Shown in pieces: positions 36,015 through 45,374 of a stretch of 64,000 nucleotides of DNA. Within the stretch, counting starts at the first letter, position 1. The number at the start of each line of letters is the position of its first letter. Source of the stretch: DASYXZ01 sp035946625 (GTDB lineage: Bacteria; Acidobacteriota; Terriglobia; UBA7540); contig DASYZE010000060.1 in the NCBI GenBank assembly GCA_035946625.1, positions 30,391 to 94,390 of the forward strand, read 5' to 3'. The position numbers and the translations under genes are program-made. Below the pieces are notes generated by a model. That model did no database searches. It was not told the DNA's origin and worked only from the letters and a program-made list of their open reading frames with translations.

Positions 36015-38078
36015 ATGATGCGATACATCACAAAATTCCGCGAAAGTTATGACCTGGTTATAGGAAGGGGCTTCAAGACAGGCATCCAAAGCAATCGAAT
36101 TCTCCTTACCGCTATTTTGGGAACTATCCTCAAGCTATGGCTAGTCACGGGGCAACGCCTGACCGCAGTGTATGGCCCCCATGACGACCTTCTATTTTTG
36201 TCGCACGCAAGAAACCTTGAGGCTTTCAAATGGCTGGGTAGTTACAACAATCTGACGCTCTCCAAGGGGATGTTCTATCCGCTCTGGATTGCAGTGGTTC
36301 AAGCCGTTGGCTTACCACTCCTCATGGCTCAACATATCCTGTATGTTTTCGCCTGCGCAGTGACGGCCCGAGCCCTGCGCCCGCGTCTACAAAACCCGAT
36401 AGTAAGGTTGCTTCTGTACCTCTTCCTGTTATTCAACCCCATGAGTTATGATGTTGAAACTACAACTCGACTCCAAAGGGATAGTTTCTATTCATCTCTG
36501 ACCCTTCTGGTCGTCGCCTGCTCTATTGCTCTGCTGCTCAGGCTCAACCGAACGTTGCGAGTGACGGCCGGATGGTCGGTAGCCCTCGGAATATCACTCT
36601 CAGGTTTTTGGCTGACCAGGGAAGAGGGCCCGTGGATTGCGCCACAGTTGATGATTATCCTCGGAGCGGCATTGATCCTTTTGTGGTTGGAGAAACCGCC
36701 TAAGTGGCCTAAGTTGGTCGTTGTGGGCGGGCTACCCCTTCTCTTGCTCCTTTTGTCTTCAGGTGTGGTGGCAACGATAAATAAGTTCAAATACGGTGTC
36801 TTTTGCACCGTGGAATTTAAGGATTCGGACTTCCTTGGTGCTTACGGAGCTTTGACCCGCGTAAAACCTGTGCAATGGAAACCCTATTACCTTCTACAAA
36901 AGGAAACCAGGGAGAGAATCTATACTGTCAGTCCAGCTTTCGCAGAACTTAAACCGTTTCTGGAAGGACCAGTCGGGGTGGCATGGACATTTAATAGTTG
37001 TACGGGCGCTGGTCTCTGCGACGATATAGGAGGCGGATGGCTCGCCTGGGCATTCCGCGAAGCTGTTGCGGAAGCCGGCTATTATAAGTCTGCACCGTCA
37101 GCGATGGCCTATTATCGCCGGCTTGCGTCCGAGATTAACGCCGCCTGTGAAGCGAATCGGCTGGATTGTCTTCCCCCACGTTCCACGATGATGCCCGTTT
37201 GGCATCACGAGTATGATAGGATTTTTATCCATACGTTGATACGGTCTGCAGGGTATCTGTCCAGATTGTCCGGCTTCAACGTGCAACCCGGACCGAGCGC
37301 CATTCCAATATCTGATTTTGATCTTTTCAGCGACATGACCCGTGAGCGCATCTCCCCTCCTCAAACCGGTCACCTTCGTGTAGCAGGATGGGCGTTTGTT
37401 CAGCCACCTTCAAGGTTAAGCTTTGCCATAATTGCGAAAAACGGTCAACAAGCTGACTTCAGCATTACGCGCTCAGCCAGCCCCGACGTCTACGATTATT
37501 TCCTTGCCCGTGGCCAGGACATCCCCTCTGCCCACGATGCGCGGTTCCAGATCACCACGTCTTGTTACCCCGATTGTTCACTGGTCATCGACGGGGAGAA
37601 CGGCGCGTCCAAGAAGATCCCGCTAGATAGGACTGTGATCGGAGGAGTAAGCCCATCGTTGAGCTATTATTTTGATTCCATCATGTATTCCCAGGACATT
37701 CCTCTGTACTCGACAGGACCTGACAGAATCAAGGTGAAGATGCTGGATAAAATCGCCAAGTCCTATCAGGTTCTAATGCCAGCCATCACTCTCCTTTCAC
37801 TTGCCGCATATCTGGTCTGCACCGTCTTTGTTCTAAGAAGGCGTCTTGCTCCACAACTCTGGATTATCGCCACGTCCATGCTTATGGCGATCGGGGCGAG
37901 GCTTGGACTGTTGTCCGTTATTGACGTCACATTGTTTCACGGCATTAACCCACGATATCTACAGCCGCTCTATCCCTTGCTCATACTCTTCCAGTTTGTT
38001 GCCATTGCCGCTTGCGTCGGTCTCGTTCGGATGCATCTCGTTTCGAGAACTGGCGGGAACAAGGTACATCCTCGGTGA
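36015..38078 (+). CDS. Polytopic GT-C-like membrane protein with lumenal beta domain
   Basis: A 687-residue integral membrane protein. About 8 hydrophobic helices lie in residues 25-260, then a soluble part (about 265-585), then 3-4 helices to the end. The first loop has YGPHDDLLFLSHARN, an acidic pair placed like the catalytic DD/DxD of GT-C glycosyltransferases that use polyprenyl-phosphate sugars. The soluble part includes a GHLRVAGWAFVQPPS ... YPDCSLVIDGENG segment, a GWAF-type beta sandwich seen in other cell-surface sugar enzymes. Four bases follow the dehydrogenase stop, so it is co-transcribed. A glycosyltransferase role is an inference; I cannot name a family. Confidence 0.62.
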   Translation: MMRYITKFRESYDLVIGRGFKTGIQSNRILLTAILGTILKLWLVTGQRLTAVYGPHDDLLFLSHARNLEAFKWLGSYNNLTLSKGMFYPLWIAVVQAVGLPLLMAQHILYVFACAVTARALRPRLQNPIVRLLLYLFLLFNPMSYDVETTTRLQRDSFYSSLTLLVVACSIALLLRLNRTLRVTAGWSVALGISLSGFWLTREEGPWIAPQLMIILGAALILLWLEKPPKWPKLVVVGGLPLLLLLLSSGVVATINKFKYGVFCTVEFKDSDFLGAYGALTRVKPVQWKPYYLLQKETRERIYTVSPAFAELKPFLEGPVGVAWTFNSCTGAGLCDDIGGGWLAWAFREAVAEAGYYKSAPSAMAYYRRLASEINAACEANRLDCLPPRSTMMPVWHHEYDRIFIHTLIRSAGYLSRLSGFNVQPGPSAIPISDFDLFSDMTRERISPPQTGHLRVAGWAFVQPPSRLSFAIIAKNGQQADFSITRSASPDVYDYFLARGQDIPSAHDARFQITTSCYPDCSLVIDGENGASKKIPLDRTVIGGVSPSLSYYFDSIMYSQDIPLYSTGPDRIKVKMLDKIAKSYQVLMPAITLLSLAAYLVCTVFVLRRRLAPQLWIIATSMLMAIGARLGLLSVIDVTLFHGINPRYLQPLYPLLILFQFVAIAACVGLVRMHLVSRTGGNKVHPR

Positions 38079-38090
38079 TTTTTCAGCATT

Positions 38091-38870
38091 TCACTGGGAG
38101 TTTGAATTGCGAAGGCGTGCTTTGCCTACCATCTGCCACCCCCAGCGGCAGGATTCGAGATTCAGGCGAAACAATTGATGGAATACGGCCATGGCCGCAC
38201 GAGCCGGTAGTGGGACGTGCTGGCCCCTTCCGACGCTTGCGTCCTCGATGAGTTTCTTCCCGCGTAGAACGACCAAGCCGCGGTAGAGATTAAAGAACGG
38301 GAAGCCCGCTCCCATCACCCGCTCCGTTTCATAGCCCGCCTGACGCAGCAAAGGGTCGATCTCCGACGGGCGGAAGTGCTTACGGTGGCCGATATGCCTG
38401 TCGAAGGCGGACATGGGACCGCCAGGCGCTGTCACCACCAGTAAACAGCCTGGGCCCATGTATTCGCGGGCGCTTTTCAACAACTGGCAAGGATCATCCA
38501 CGTGCTCGATCACTTCCGAGCAAACGGCATGAGTTGCCCAGCCGCGCTGGTCCTGGGGTGGAGTAATATTGTCCAGCAGATTACGTTGCACGAATTGCGC
38601 GTCAGGGACTTTTCTCCGCGAAATTTCTACCCCTGCTTGACTCAATTCCAGTCCCAATATTTCAGCCGAAGGGAACCTGGCGCGTACCGCGACAGCCATG
38701 TCGCCCTGGCCGCTCCCGATATCCAGCAGGCGCACACCCCGCCCGGAACCTCGCAGCCCAAGCAGCGAGAATATTACTCTCCGGCGGTATGCCAGCGCGG
38801 GGTTGACCTGAGCACTTTGGTTGTAATCATCCCAGTGTCTATCCCAATTGTCGCGATCGAGTGACGCCAC
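38091..38870 (-). CDS. Class I SAM-dependent methyltransferase
   Basis: A 259-residue methyltransferase. Motif I is RLLDIGSGQGDMAV, followed by ILGLELSQAG, AVCSEVIEHVDDP and LLVVTAPGGPMSAFDRHIGHRKHF. The last is common in polysaccharide and lipid sugar methyltransferases (UbiG-like fold). GTG start at 38870 has GGAGGG four bases upstream. It is the downstream member of a two-gene minus-strand unit with the epimerase gene. The acceptor, probably a sugar of the surface glycan, is unknown. Confidence 0.83.
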   Translation of the reverse strand: MASLDRDNWDRHWDDYNQSAQVNPALAYRRRVIFSLLGLRGSGRGVRLLDIGSGQGDMAVAVRARFPSAEILGLELSQAGVEISRRKVPDAQFVQRNLLDNITPPQDQRGWATHAVCSEVIEHVDDPCQLLKSAREYMGPGCLLVVTAPGGPMSAFDRHIGHRKHFRPSEIDPLLRQAGYETERVMGAGFPFFNLYRGLVVLRGKKLIEDASVGRGQHVPLPARAAMAVFHQLFRLNLESCRWGWQMVGKARLRNSNSQ

Positions 38871-38886
38871 TTTCCCTCCAGACCTT

Positions 38887-39876
38887 TTATAGCCGCCCCG
38901 CCTTCAGATCAGGCAGCATGGCCATCATCGAATCGCGCAAAGCCTCGCGAGAGCCGGACCGGCACACCCAACCCAAGCCGCGAATCCGATCTGTATTGAG
39001 CCGAACGATAGGAACGTCCCCCTTCCATCCGCGATTTCCTCCGGTGTACTCCAATCGCACTTCGGCCGGATTCAGCCCCATACACTCCACCGCCAGTTGG
39101 GCAATCTCTTTCACCTTGATGTAATCGCCCGTGGCCACGTTATGGACGGCGAACCGTCCGGTGGCCCGCTGCGCGGCAAGCAGAACGGCCTCCACCACAT
39201 CGCGCACGTGAATATAGGACTTGCTCTGCGTGCCGTCACCGAGAATGCGGAGCTTGCGTGGATCCTTCAACAATTGACGCAAAAAATCAAAGCCCACGCC
39301 ATGCGTCTGCCGCGGCCCGACCACATTCCCGAAGCGGAATACGCGGCCGGCAAAATCAAACATGTGGCAGTAGGCGGCAATCAGGGCCTCGCCCGCCAGC
39401 TTGCTGGCCCCGTAGGTGGAGATCGGGGTCAGTGGACCATGGTCCTCGCTGATTTCCTTTTCACCCAAGTCGCCATAAATCCCGCTGCCCGAAGCGTAGA
39501 GGATCGTCGTCGTTCCGGACCGCCGCATGACCTCCACGACGTTATTCGTAAGGCAGGTGCCTTCTCGAAAGTCGATATCGGGCTCAGTGGCCGCGCGCGC
39601 GATGTCGGGATTGGAAGCGAGATGGATCACGACGTCGTGTCCGGCCATAGCTGTCGTGAGGCGATCGATGTCCTTGACATCGCCGCGCACGACACTGAAG
39701 CGTGGATCACCGCTGTGCTGTTGGTAGTGCCATTCCCGACCGGAAGAAAAATTGTCATAGAGCGTCACGGCCGCTACGGATCGATCCGCCAACAGGCGGT
39801 CGGCAAAGTGGCTGCCAATGAATCCGGCCCCACCTACGAGGAAATATCTCAGTGAAGTGTTGTTTTCTGGTCTCAT
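38887..39876 (-). CDS. NAD-dependent nucleotide-sugar epimerase (GalE-like SDR)
   Basis: An extended SDR of about 329 residues: FLVGGAGFIGSHFADRLL (NAD motif), VIHLASNPDIARAATEPDID, ASGSGIYGDLGE and YGASKLAGEALI (catalytic Tyr/Lys). The nearest characterised kinds are GalE/WbpP C4-epimerases and GDP-heptose-modifying SDRs. I use ATG 39876; a TTG two codons earlier is the longest option. It precedes the methyltransferase gene and is divergent from the macrocin-type methyltransferase gene. Confidence 0.85.
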   Translation of the reverse strand: MRPENNTSLRYFLVGGAGFIGSHFADRLLADRSVAAVTLYDNFSSGREWHYQQHSGDPRFSVVRGDVKDIDRLTTAMAGHDVVIHLASNPDIARAATEPDIDFREGTCLTNNVVEVMRRSGTTTILYASGSGIYGDLGEKEISEDHGPLTPISTYGASKLAGEALIAAYCHMFDFAGRVFRFGNVVGPRQTHGVGFDFLRQLLKDPRKLRILGDGTQSKSYIHVRDVVEAVLLAAQRATGRFAVHNVATGDYIKVKEIAQLAVECMGLNPAEVRLEYTGGNRGWKGDVPIVRLNTDRIRGLGWVCRSGSREALRDSMMAMLPDLKAGRL

Positions 39877-39983
39877 TCGCAAAGTACCGGGTGGTATCTC
39901 AAGCTTAGCATGCCAGGTTGTAGAGATGCTCGTTTCAATATGCTAAGATTAGGCGCGTAGCAATCCAACTTTCTGAGCTTATC

Positions 39984-40706
39984 ATGTCTAATAAGAATTT
40001 CCTCTCGCGATGGCTGGGCACATCGTCAATGCTTTCCATCCCGCGCAGGGCAACCTGGCGCGTGATCACATGGCTGCTGGCCCAGCGTAACATGGCGGCT
40101 GTTCCAGCACCCCAGGATTCGTATCGCTCCGAAGACTACAATCTGATCCGTCGCGTCATTTCGGAAACGGACATGCTGTTAGTGCAAGACGAAGCCTACC
40201 AACTGCTCTCCTGCGCACGGGGAACTGGCAAAATCCAGGGCGAAATCGCTGAAGTGGGAGTTTATCGCGGTGGCTCTGCCCGCCTGATGTGTGAAGTGAG
40301 AGGAAACCGGGCACTTTACCTGTTCGATACGTTCGGCGGTTTGCCGAGCACCGATCAACTTGACTCTCGCTTTGGTGCTGGACAGTACGCGGCTTCATTC
40401 GAGAAGGTGCAGGCCTATCTCGCTGACTTCCCTAATGTACATATCTATAAGGGATTGTTTCCCACCACCAGCGGCCCCATTGCAGACAAGCGATTTTCGT
40501 TTGTGCACGTGGACGTGGACCTTTACGAGCCCACCCGGGATTGCTTGGAATTTTTCTACCCGCGGGTCAATCCCGGAGGGATGTTCATGATTCACGACTA
40601 TTTGTGGGCGGAAGGGGTGCGCAAAGCCGTGCAGGATTTCTTTGCCACCCGCCCGGAACCTATCCTCGAACTCGCAGGCGCCTATTGCGGGATCATTAGG
40701 ATGTAG
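39984..40706 (+). CDS. TylF/macrocin-O-methyltransferase-like protein
   Basis: A 240-residue TylF-type O-methyltransferase. Typical blocks are EIAEVGVYRGGSARLMC, LYLFDTFGGLPSTD, FSFVHVDVDLYEPTRDCLEFFYPRV and GGMFMIHDY. Family members methylate hydroxyls of sugars in antibiotics or polysaccharides, with SAM and a divalent metal. It stands alone on the plus strand between two minus-strand units; 21 bases separate its stop from the converging methyltransferase gene. Confidence 0.85.
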   Translation: MSNKNFLSRWLGTSSMLSIPRRATWRVITWLLAQRNMAAVPAPQDSYRSEDYNLIRRVISETDMLLVQDEAYQLLSCARGTGKIQGEIAEVGVYRGGSARLMCEVRGNRALYLFDTFGGLPSTDQLDSRFGAGQYAASFEKVQAYLADFPNVHIYKGLFPTTSGPIADKRFSFVHVDVDLYEPTRDCLEFFYPRVNPGGMFMIHDYLWAEGVRKAVQDFFATRPEPILELAGAYCGIIRM

Positions 40707-40727
40707 CGCCCATGCGCTAAGAAATGC

Positions 40728-41366
40728 CTACACGAGCCTGCATACCCCAAACAATCCGATTCCGAATTTGTAGCGGTAGCAACTGATTTGGTGGGGCAAG
40801 AATCCGGCTCGGACCAGAAGCGGCCAGAAGTCATGGAACTCGTAGTACATTTTGTGATCGTCCATCTCTTCTGGCGGGCTCGTCTTCAGGCGGAAGGCCG
40901 AAAACTCCAGAAACCACTTCCCGCGCCAGGTAGGAACGCTCAGCAGGCAAGTGCCACCCGGCGCCAAAATGCGGCGAAATTCCTTCAGCGCGGCTAACGG
41001 ATCCCACACGTGCTCCAGGACCGAGATACACATAACCAGATCCTGCGATTCCGATTCGACGCCGCTCAGCACCTGAGGCAAGTAGCCCTCCAGCGCCCGA
41101 ACCTTTGGATGAGTCTTTAAGTCCGGCGAAAGCGAGATATCCGCCAGCACCGCTGAACTGACCTTGTCCAGAACGCCCCGCGTGAAGGTAGCGTGATAGC
41201 CACATCCAATGTCGGCTATGCGAAGCTGATTAAAATCCTTGATCGTGCGCCGTATCTCATGGGCCGACAGCCAGATCCCAAAGCGATCCACCACCGTCAG
41301 TGGTCGTGAACCGGCACCAAAAGACTCTTTCCGCACTGGCACATTTAGGGGAAATAAGTTTGACAT
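40728..41366 (-). CDS. Class I SAM-dependent methyltransferase
   Basis: A 212-residue methyltransferase with RIADIGCGYHATFTRGVLD (motif I), AVLADISLS, LVMCISVLEHVWDP and LAPGGTCLLSVPTWRGKWFLEF. The start ATG 41366 follows the stop of the glycosyltransferase gene by 4 bases, so the last member of the heptose operon. A longer frame to 41456 overlaps the neighbour and is less likely. Acceptor unknown. Confidence 0.82.
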   Translation of the reverse strand: MSNLFPLNVPVRKESFGAGSRPLTVVDRFGIWLSAHEIRRTIKDFNQLRIADIGCGYHATFTRGVLDKVSSAVLADISLSPDLKTHPKVRALEGYLPQVLSGVESESQDLVMCISVLEHVWDPLAALKEFRRILAPGGTCLLSVPTWRGKWFLEFSAFRLKTSPPEEMDDHKMYYEFHDFWPLLVRAGFLPHQISCYRYKFGIGLFGVCRLV

Positions 41367-41370
41367 TGGC

Positions 41371-42639
41371 TCACTGGGACGTGGCGGACTTTCGTTTGAC
41401 ATAGAGCGCTGTGGCGTGCAACAGCAACGTGAAAGCGTAATTGATGAATCCGGCACTGATCAGAAGAAATCCCATTACCGCGAGGTGGCTGAGCCGAAAC
41501 AAGGCTTCTTGCGGAAGGCGGAATCTCATCTTCCAGTACTCGATAACCAGAGGGGCAATTAATGCCAGGCCTGCCAAAAATGCAGCACCACTAAACACCA
41601 TCGAGCGGTTATAACGAAAAACGCCAAGCCACTTTTTCTTGCTTTTTTCGGAATAGTCGTACAGCACTTGTGCGATGCAGCCGCAATAGAAACTTTGCAG
41701 CCCAATAATGCTCAGCGCCAAACCGGCCAGCATCCAGTGCAGCGAGAAAGTAATCGGGCCGATCGTAACTGGCCCGCCGGCCAGGGGAAGGGTCAACATG
41801 AGCCCTAGGCCAAGCATGGTCAGACCGGGCTTTAAGACAAAAAAATCCACGCCATTCACCAGCATGACCCTCAAGTTGATCCAGGCAGCCTGCCACGGGG
41901 AGAACCAGCCTGCTCGCTTGTGGTGACTGAGGCGCCCTTCCTGGTCTTTCAGAAAACGGACCGGCACTTCAGCCGTCCGGAGACCCATTCGAACCGATTT
42001 CAAAACCATTTCCGATGCGTACTCCCAAGACTGCGAATGCAGGTCCATCTTGCACAGTGCATCCCGCGTGATTCCGCGCATCCCACAATGAATGTCGGAA
42101 AACGAACTGGCGTACAGAAAATTAAGCACCCAGGTGGTTACGGGGGTGCCGAGATACTCGTGGAGCCAAGGCATCGAGCCTGGCTCGATGTACCCGCGGA
42201 AGCGCGAGCCCATCACGTATTCGTAGCCACCCCGAAAACGCTCGATGAACTGCTCCAGTTGGCGAAAGTCATAAGTGCAATCGGCGTCGCCCATCAGAAC
42301 GTATTCCCCGCGAATAAACGGGATCGCGTCAATGTAGGCGCGGCCCAGTCCGCGCTTCGGCGACTTCAATACGCGGGCGCCCTTAGACAGTGCCACTTCA
42401 GCCGTGGCATCGGTGGAGCTGTCAATAATGAGAACCTCGCCTCGCACTTTAGCCCGCCGAAGACCTTCCTTGCACCAGTCCACGAACCGCCCGATCATCA
42501 GTTCTTCGTTAAGAGCCGGGATAACGATAGAAAGCTCGGGGTTCTCGACGTCGTCTTCCGGGATCAGCAGACTGAGTTCGCGGTCTTCTCCACAACTTTC
42601 AGGTTGAGAACGATCGATCTTTAGAGATCCGCCCATCAC
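41371..42639 (-). CDS. GT2 glycosyltransferase, DPMS-like, with C-terminal membrane region
   Basis: A 422-residue family 2 glycosyltransferase. The catalytic domain (about 35-260) has LSIVIPALNEELMIGRFVDW, VLIIDSSTDAT, GRAYIDAI, and the metal-binding GDADCTYDF (DxD), like dolichol/undecaprenyl-phosphate mannose synthases. About four transmembrane segments follow (residues about 285-410, for example PGLTMLGLGLMLTLPLAGG). It likely moves a sugar to a polyprenyl phosphate at the inner membrane. It lies 9 bases after the transaldolase gene in the heptose operon. Confidence 0.86.
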   Translation of the reverse strand: MMGGSLKIDRSQPESCGEDRELSLLIPEDDVENPELSIVIPALNEELMIGRFVDWCKEGLRRAKVRGEVLIIDSSTDATAEVALSKGARVLKSPKRGLGRAYIDAIPFIRGEYVLMGDADCTYDFRQLEQFIERFRGGYEYVMGSRFRGYIEPGSMPWLHEYLGTPVTTWVLNFLYASSFSDIHCGMRGITRDALCKMDLHSQSWEYASEMVLKSVRMGLRTAEVPVRFLKDQEGRLSHHKRAGWFSPWQAAWINLRVMLVNGVDFFVLKPGLTMLGLGLMLTLPLAGGPVTIGPITFSLHWMLAGLALSIIGLQSFYCGCIAQVLYDYSEKSKKKWLGVFRYNRSMVFSGAAFLAGLALIAPLVIEYWKMRFRLPQEALFRLSHLAVMGFLLISAGFINYAFTLLLHATALYVKRKSATSQ

Positions 42640-42648
42640 AAACCCTGC

Positions 42649-43365
42649 CTACAATTGGTAGCCCGATCGGGCCGCATCGGTATGAAACATCTGCACGGTT
42701 TCAAGTGAATAATCGTGAAGATCTTTCCCCACCGTCTTCAGCTTCGAAAGGATACCTTCCGTCACCGTGATGATGTGACACCCAATGTCGTCGGCCTGAA
42801 AAATATTCAGCAACTCCCGGGGGCTGGCCCAAATCAGCTCGGTATTGGAATATGCCGAGACCATTTCCACTGCTGCAGCCATCATCGGCACCGGGTCACG
42901 CCCGGTGTCGGCGATCCGCCCGGCAAACACCGAGATCACCGCCGGCGCGCCTCCCCCCAGGGCCACCGCAGCATCCCAAACCTGATCCATGGTCAGTACG
43001 GCGGTGACGTTAACTTTCACTCCCGAATGTGCCAGCCGGCTCACCAACTCCATCGAGGACTGGCGCCGCGTATTCGTCACAGGAATTTTGACGTACACAT
43101 TCTCAGCCCAGGCTGCAATCTTGTGCGCCTGTCTCTCCATCTCCCCAAACTCGTCGGCAAAAACCTCAAATGAAATAGGCCGATCAGTGACAACTTCCAA
43201 GACCTCATGGGCGAACATCTCATAGTCCTTCACTCCTGCGGCACGCATCAAGGTGGGATTCGTTGTAAAGCCGCGAATGAGCGGATTGCCTCTCGATTTC
43301 AGAATCTGTTCGCGATCCGCTCCGTCGGCGAATATCTTAACTCTCAACTCGGAAAGAGCTCTCAT
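42649..43365 (-). CDS. tal: Transaldolase
   Basis: A 238-residue transaldolase of the short class: IRGFTTNPTLMRAAG, ISFEVFADEFGEMERQA, NVYVKIPVTNT (Schiff-base Lys) and VNVTAVLTMDQV. It exchanges three-carbon units and can make sedoheptulose 7-phosphate. The ATG at 43365 overlaps the stop of the upstream gmhA-gmhB fusion (ATGA). Its place directly beside that gene fits a role in feeding sedoheptulose 7-phosphate to the heptose route, though it may also act in central metabolism. Confidence 0.9.
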   Translation of the reverse strand: MRALSELRVKIFADGADREQILKSRGNPLIRGFTTNPTLMRAAGVKDYEMFAHEVLEVVTDRPISFEVFADEFGEMERQAHKIAAWAENVYVKIPVTNTRRQSSMELVSRLAHSGVKVNVTAVLTMDQVWDAAVALGGGAPAVISVFAGRIADTGRDPVPMMAAAVEMVSAYSNTELIWASPRELLNIFQADDIGCHIITVTEGILSKLKTVGKDLHDYSLETVQMFHTDAARSGYQL

Positions 43366-44507
43366 GCGGTCTCCCCAGTTCCCTTTAGGATCCACTCGAC
43401 CGCCTGCGGCAGAGACGCCACACGCGCGTCGGGAGCAAACGCGGGAGGCTGTTCCGCATAGCCACGATCGATCCAGATGGTCTTACATCCCGCGCTCGCG
43501 CCGGCGTCGATGTCGCGCCAACGATCGCCGATCAGGTAACTGCGGTTCAGGTCAATTCCATACTGCCGTACCGCCCGGGTTATTAGGCCCGGGCGTGGTT
43601 TACGGCAATCGCAGCCATCTTGATCGTCGTGGTAGCACGCCAGCACACCGTCCAACGGCAGTTCCGCGCACAGGCGGCGACCCATCTCCTCTACGATCTC
43701 CCGCTGTTGGGTCCCACGAGCAACGTCCGGCTGATTCGTGACTACTAGAAGAAGAAAATCGCGATTTTTGAGCCGGGCTAGAACCTCTGCCGTCCCCGGA
43801 GGGATCCGAAGGTCGGCAGGCTCTACCGGAGGGTACGGTTTGCCATCCCTCAGCAACACTTCGTTCAGCACGCCGTCTCGGTCCAGAAAAACGGCGCGGC
43901 GCAACTCGCGGGTCGCTAATGATTCCCAGCGAGTGGCAGTTCGCTGCAGGGCGGGGTGCGAGACCAGCAGGTGCCATACCACGGCCTGAAAAGCCTCTGC
44001 ATGTGGCGTGATGCGATCCGGATGAACGGTCGGGATAAGGACGCACGCATCAGCAATTCGCGCCGTGTAACCGCCATCCCGGCCTACAATCCCAAAAATG
44101 CTGGCCCCCACCGATTTGGCGTAGTTGAGCGCCATAACGATGTTAGGGCTCACGTTCAGTTCGATGCTCCCTCCACCCACCGAGAAAACCAGAACTGCGT
44201 CCCCAGCCCGCAGACGGCTGACTCGCAGCCACTCTGCAAACACGGTTGGCCAGCCTTCGTCGTTAATCCGGGCAGTCAGCTCTGAAATATTGTCAGTGGG
44301 GGAATAAGCCTCAAATCCGGCAAGTTTCCGGAAATCGTTCACAGCGTGCGAAGCATTGGCGGCACTGCCGCCGACACCCAGTATGAACAAGCGGCCGAAG
44401 CGCTCGCGAACATTCACCAGCATTGCGGCCATCTTCTCAATGGCGGCGGCGTCCAACCTCCGTGCAATTTCCTCTACTTCACCAAGAAAGGAGGATGAGA
44501 ATTCCAT
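43362..44507 (-). CDS. GmhA-GmhB fusion: SIS isomerase plus HAD heptose-bisphosphatase
   Basis: A 381-residue two-domain protein. Residues about 1-190 form a SIS domain of the phosphoheptose isomerase type (LFILGVGGSAANASHAVNDF, VFSVGGGS, THP-like TPHAEAFQAVVWHLLV). Residues about 205-375 form a HAD phosphatase: FLDRDGVLNEVLL, VVTNQPDVARG, the zinc ligands of GmhB in CYHDDQDGCDCRKPRPG, and YLIGDRWRDIDAG. The two activities would be steps 1 and 3 of the GDP-heptose route, with the HddA kinase between. The canonical GmhA Glu after ASH is Asp here. I prefer ATG 44507; a TTG frame begins at 44540. Neither has a clear ribosome site. Confidence 0.88.
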   Translation of the reverse strand: MEFSSSFLGEVEEIARRLDAAAIEKMAAMLVNVRERFGRLFILGVGGSAANASHAVNDFRKLAGFEAYSPTDNISELTARINDEGWPTVFAEWLRVSRLRAGDAVLVFSVGGGSIELNVSPNIVMALNYAKSVGASIFGIVGRDGGYTARIADACVLIPTVHPDRITPHAEAFQAVVWHLLVSHPALQRTATRWESLATRELRRAVFLDRDGVLNEVLLRDGKPYPPVEPADLRIPPGTAEVLARLKNRDFLLLVVTNQPDVARGTQQREIVEEMGRRLCAELPLDGVLACYHDDQDGCDCRKPRPGLITRAVRQYGIDLNRSYLIGDRWRDIDAGASAGCKTIWIDRGYAEQPPAFAPDARVASLPQAVEWILKGTGETA

Positions 44508-44639
44508 AGAAGTTTTGATGATGCTTGATATCTGCTGCAAGCAAGCGTTCAGTCTAAACTAGCTCCCACGTTTACCCTGCGCTTCAAACGACGAGGAGCG
44601 GCGGCCTCAGGTGTTCGCAGATTCGAAAGCAGTTGCATT

Positions 44640-45365
44640 CTATATGGTTTCATCTGAGGTTTTCAAGAACTCGATTGTATCTCGCAATCCCTCGGGAGAG
44701 CCGATTTCATAAAACCGTTCATGCACTTCGAAAGCTGCCAGTTTCCCATCGCTGAGCAAACCTTGGTAGACAGTTGCAAGGTCACGCGCCTCCCCCTCGG
44801 GAATCGCCGTAAAGACGTTTCGCTCGAATGCCCCAAGACCGTAGTCGATGTGGTGCATAGCGGGTGTCCGATTTCGCTTATCGTACTTCAGAATAACCCT
44901 GCCATCGTACTCAACGTTGCTGCTATCGTAAAGGTCATCGTTGCGATACACGGTCATCAGCCCAGGAAGGCCGTCACGGTGGAAAGCTGCTTCAATAGCC
45001 CCGTAGTCGCAGGTGAGGTAGGAATCACCATAAAGTACGAAAAAGTACTCCGGCAGCAGTTGCAGCGCCTTTCGGATGGCACCTGCTGTTCCCAGCAGCA
45101 TGGGACCGTCGAACGAGTAGTCGATCCTGATCCCAAGTGTTGAACCGTCCCCCAGGGTTTGCCGAATACGCTCCCCCATATAACCTACCAAAAGCACAAC
45201 ACGCCCGATCCCTCGGCGTTTAAGGAGTTTGAGTTGGTGCCAGAGGAAGGGGTGGCCGGAAAATTCAATCAAGGCTTTGGGAACGCGTGAAGTGAGCGGG
45301 CGAAGCCGTGTCGCCAGTCCACCCGCCAGAATGACTGCCGGCATAAGTTCCACAGAAGGATTCAC
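44640..45365 (-). CDS. hddC: Heptose-1-phosphate guanylyltransferase-like nucleotidyltransferase
   Basis: A 241-residue NTP-transferase: PAVILAGGLATRLRPLTSRVPKAL (nucleotide-binding loop; shown in two parts as PAVILAGGLATRLRPL and SRVPKAL), GTAGAIRKAL, VLYGDSYLTCDYGAI and the late MHHIDYGLGAF. Family members join sugar-1-phosphates with NTPs. The neighbours (HddA-like kinase, GmhA-GmhB) point to GDP-D-glycero-alpha-D-manno-heptose synthesis, hence the symbol; nucleotide specificity cannot be proved here. GTG start at 45365, 9 bases after the kinase stop; ATG 45344 is an alternative. Confidence 0.8.
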   Translation of the reverse strand: MNPSVELMPAVILAGGLATRLRPLTSRVPKALIEFSGHPFLWHQLKLLKRRGIGRVVLLVGYMGERIRQTLGDGSTLGIRIDYSFDGPMLLGTAGAIRKALQLLPEYFFVLYGDSYLTCDYGAIEAAFHRDGLPGLMTVYRNDDLYDSSNVEYDGRVILKYDKRNRTPAMHHIDYGLGAFERNVFTAIPEGEARDLATVYQGLLSDGKLAAFEVHERFYEIGSPEGLRDTIEFLKTSDETI

Positions 45366-45374
45366 ACCGATGCT

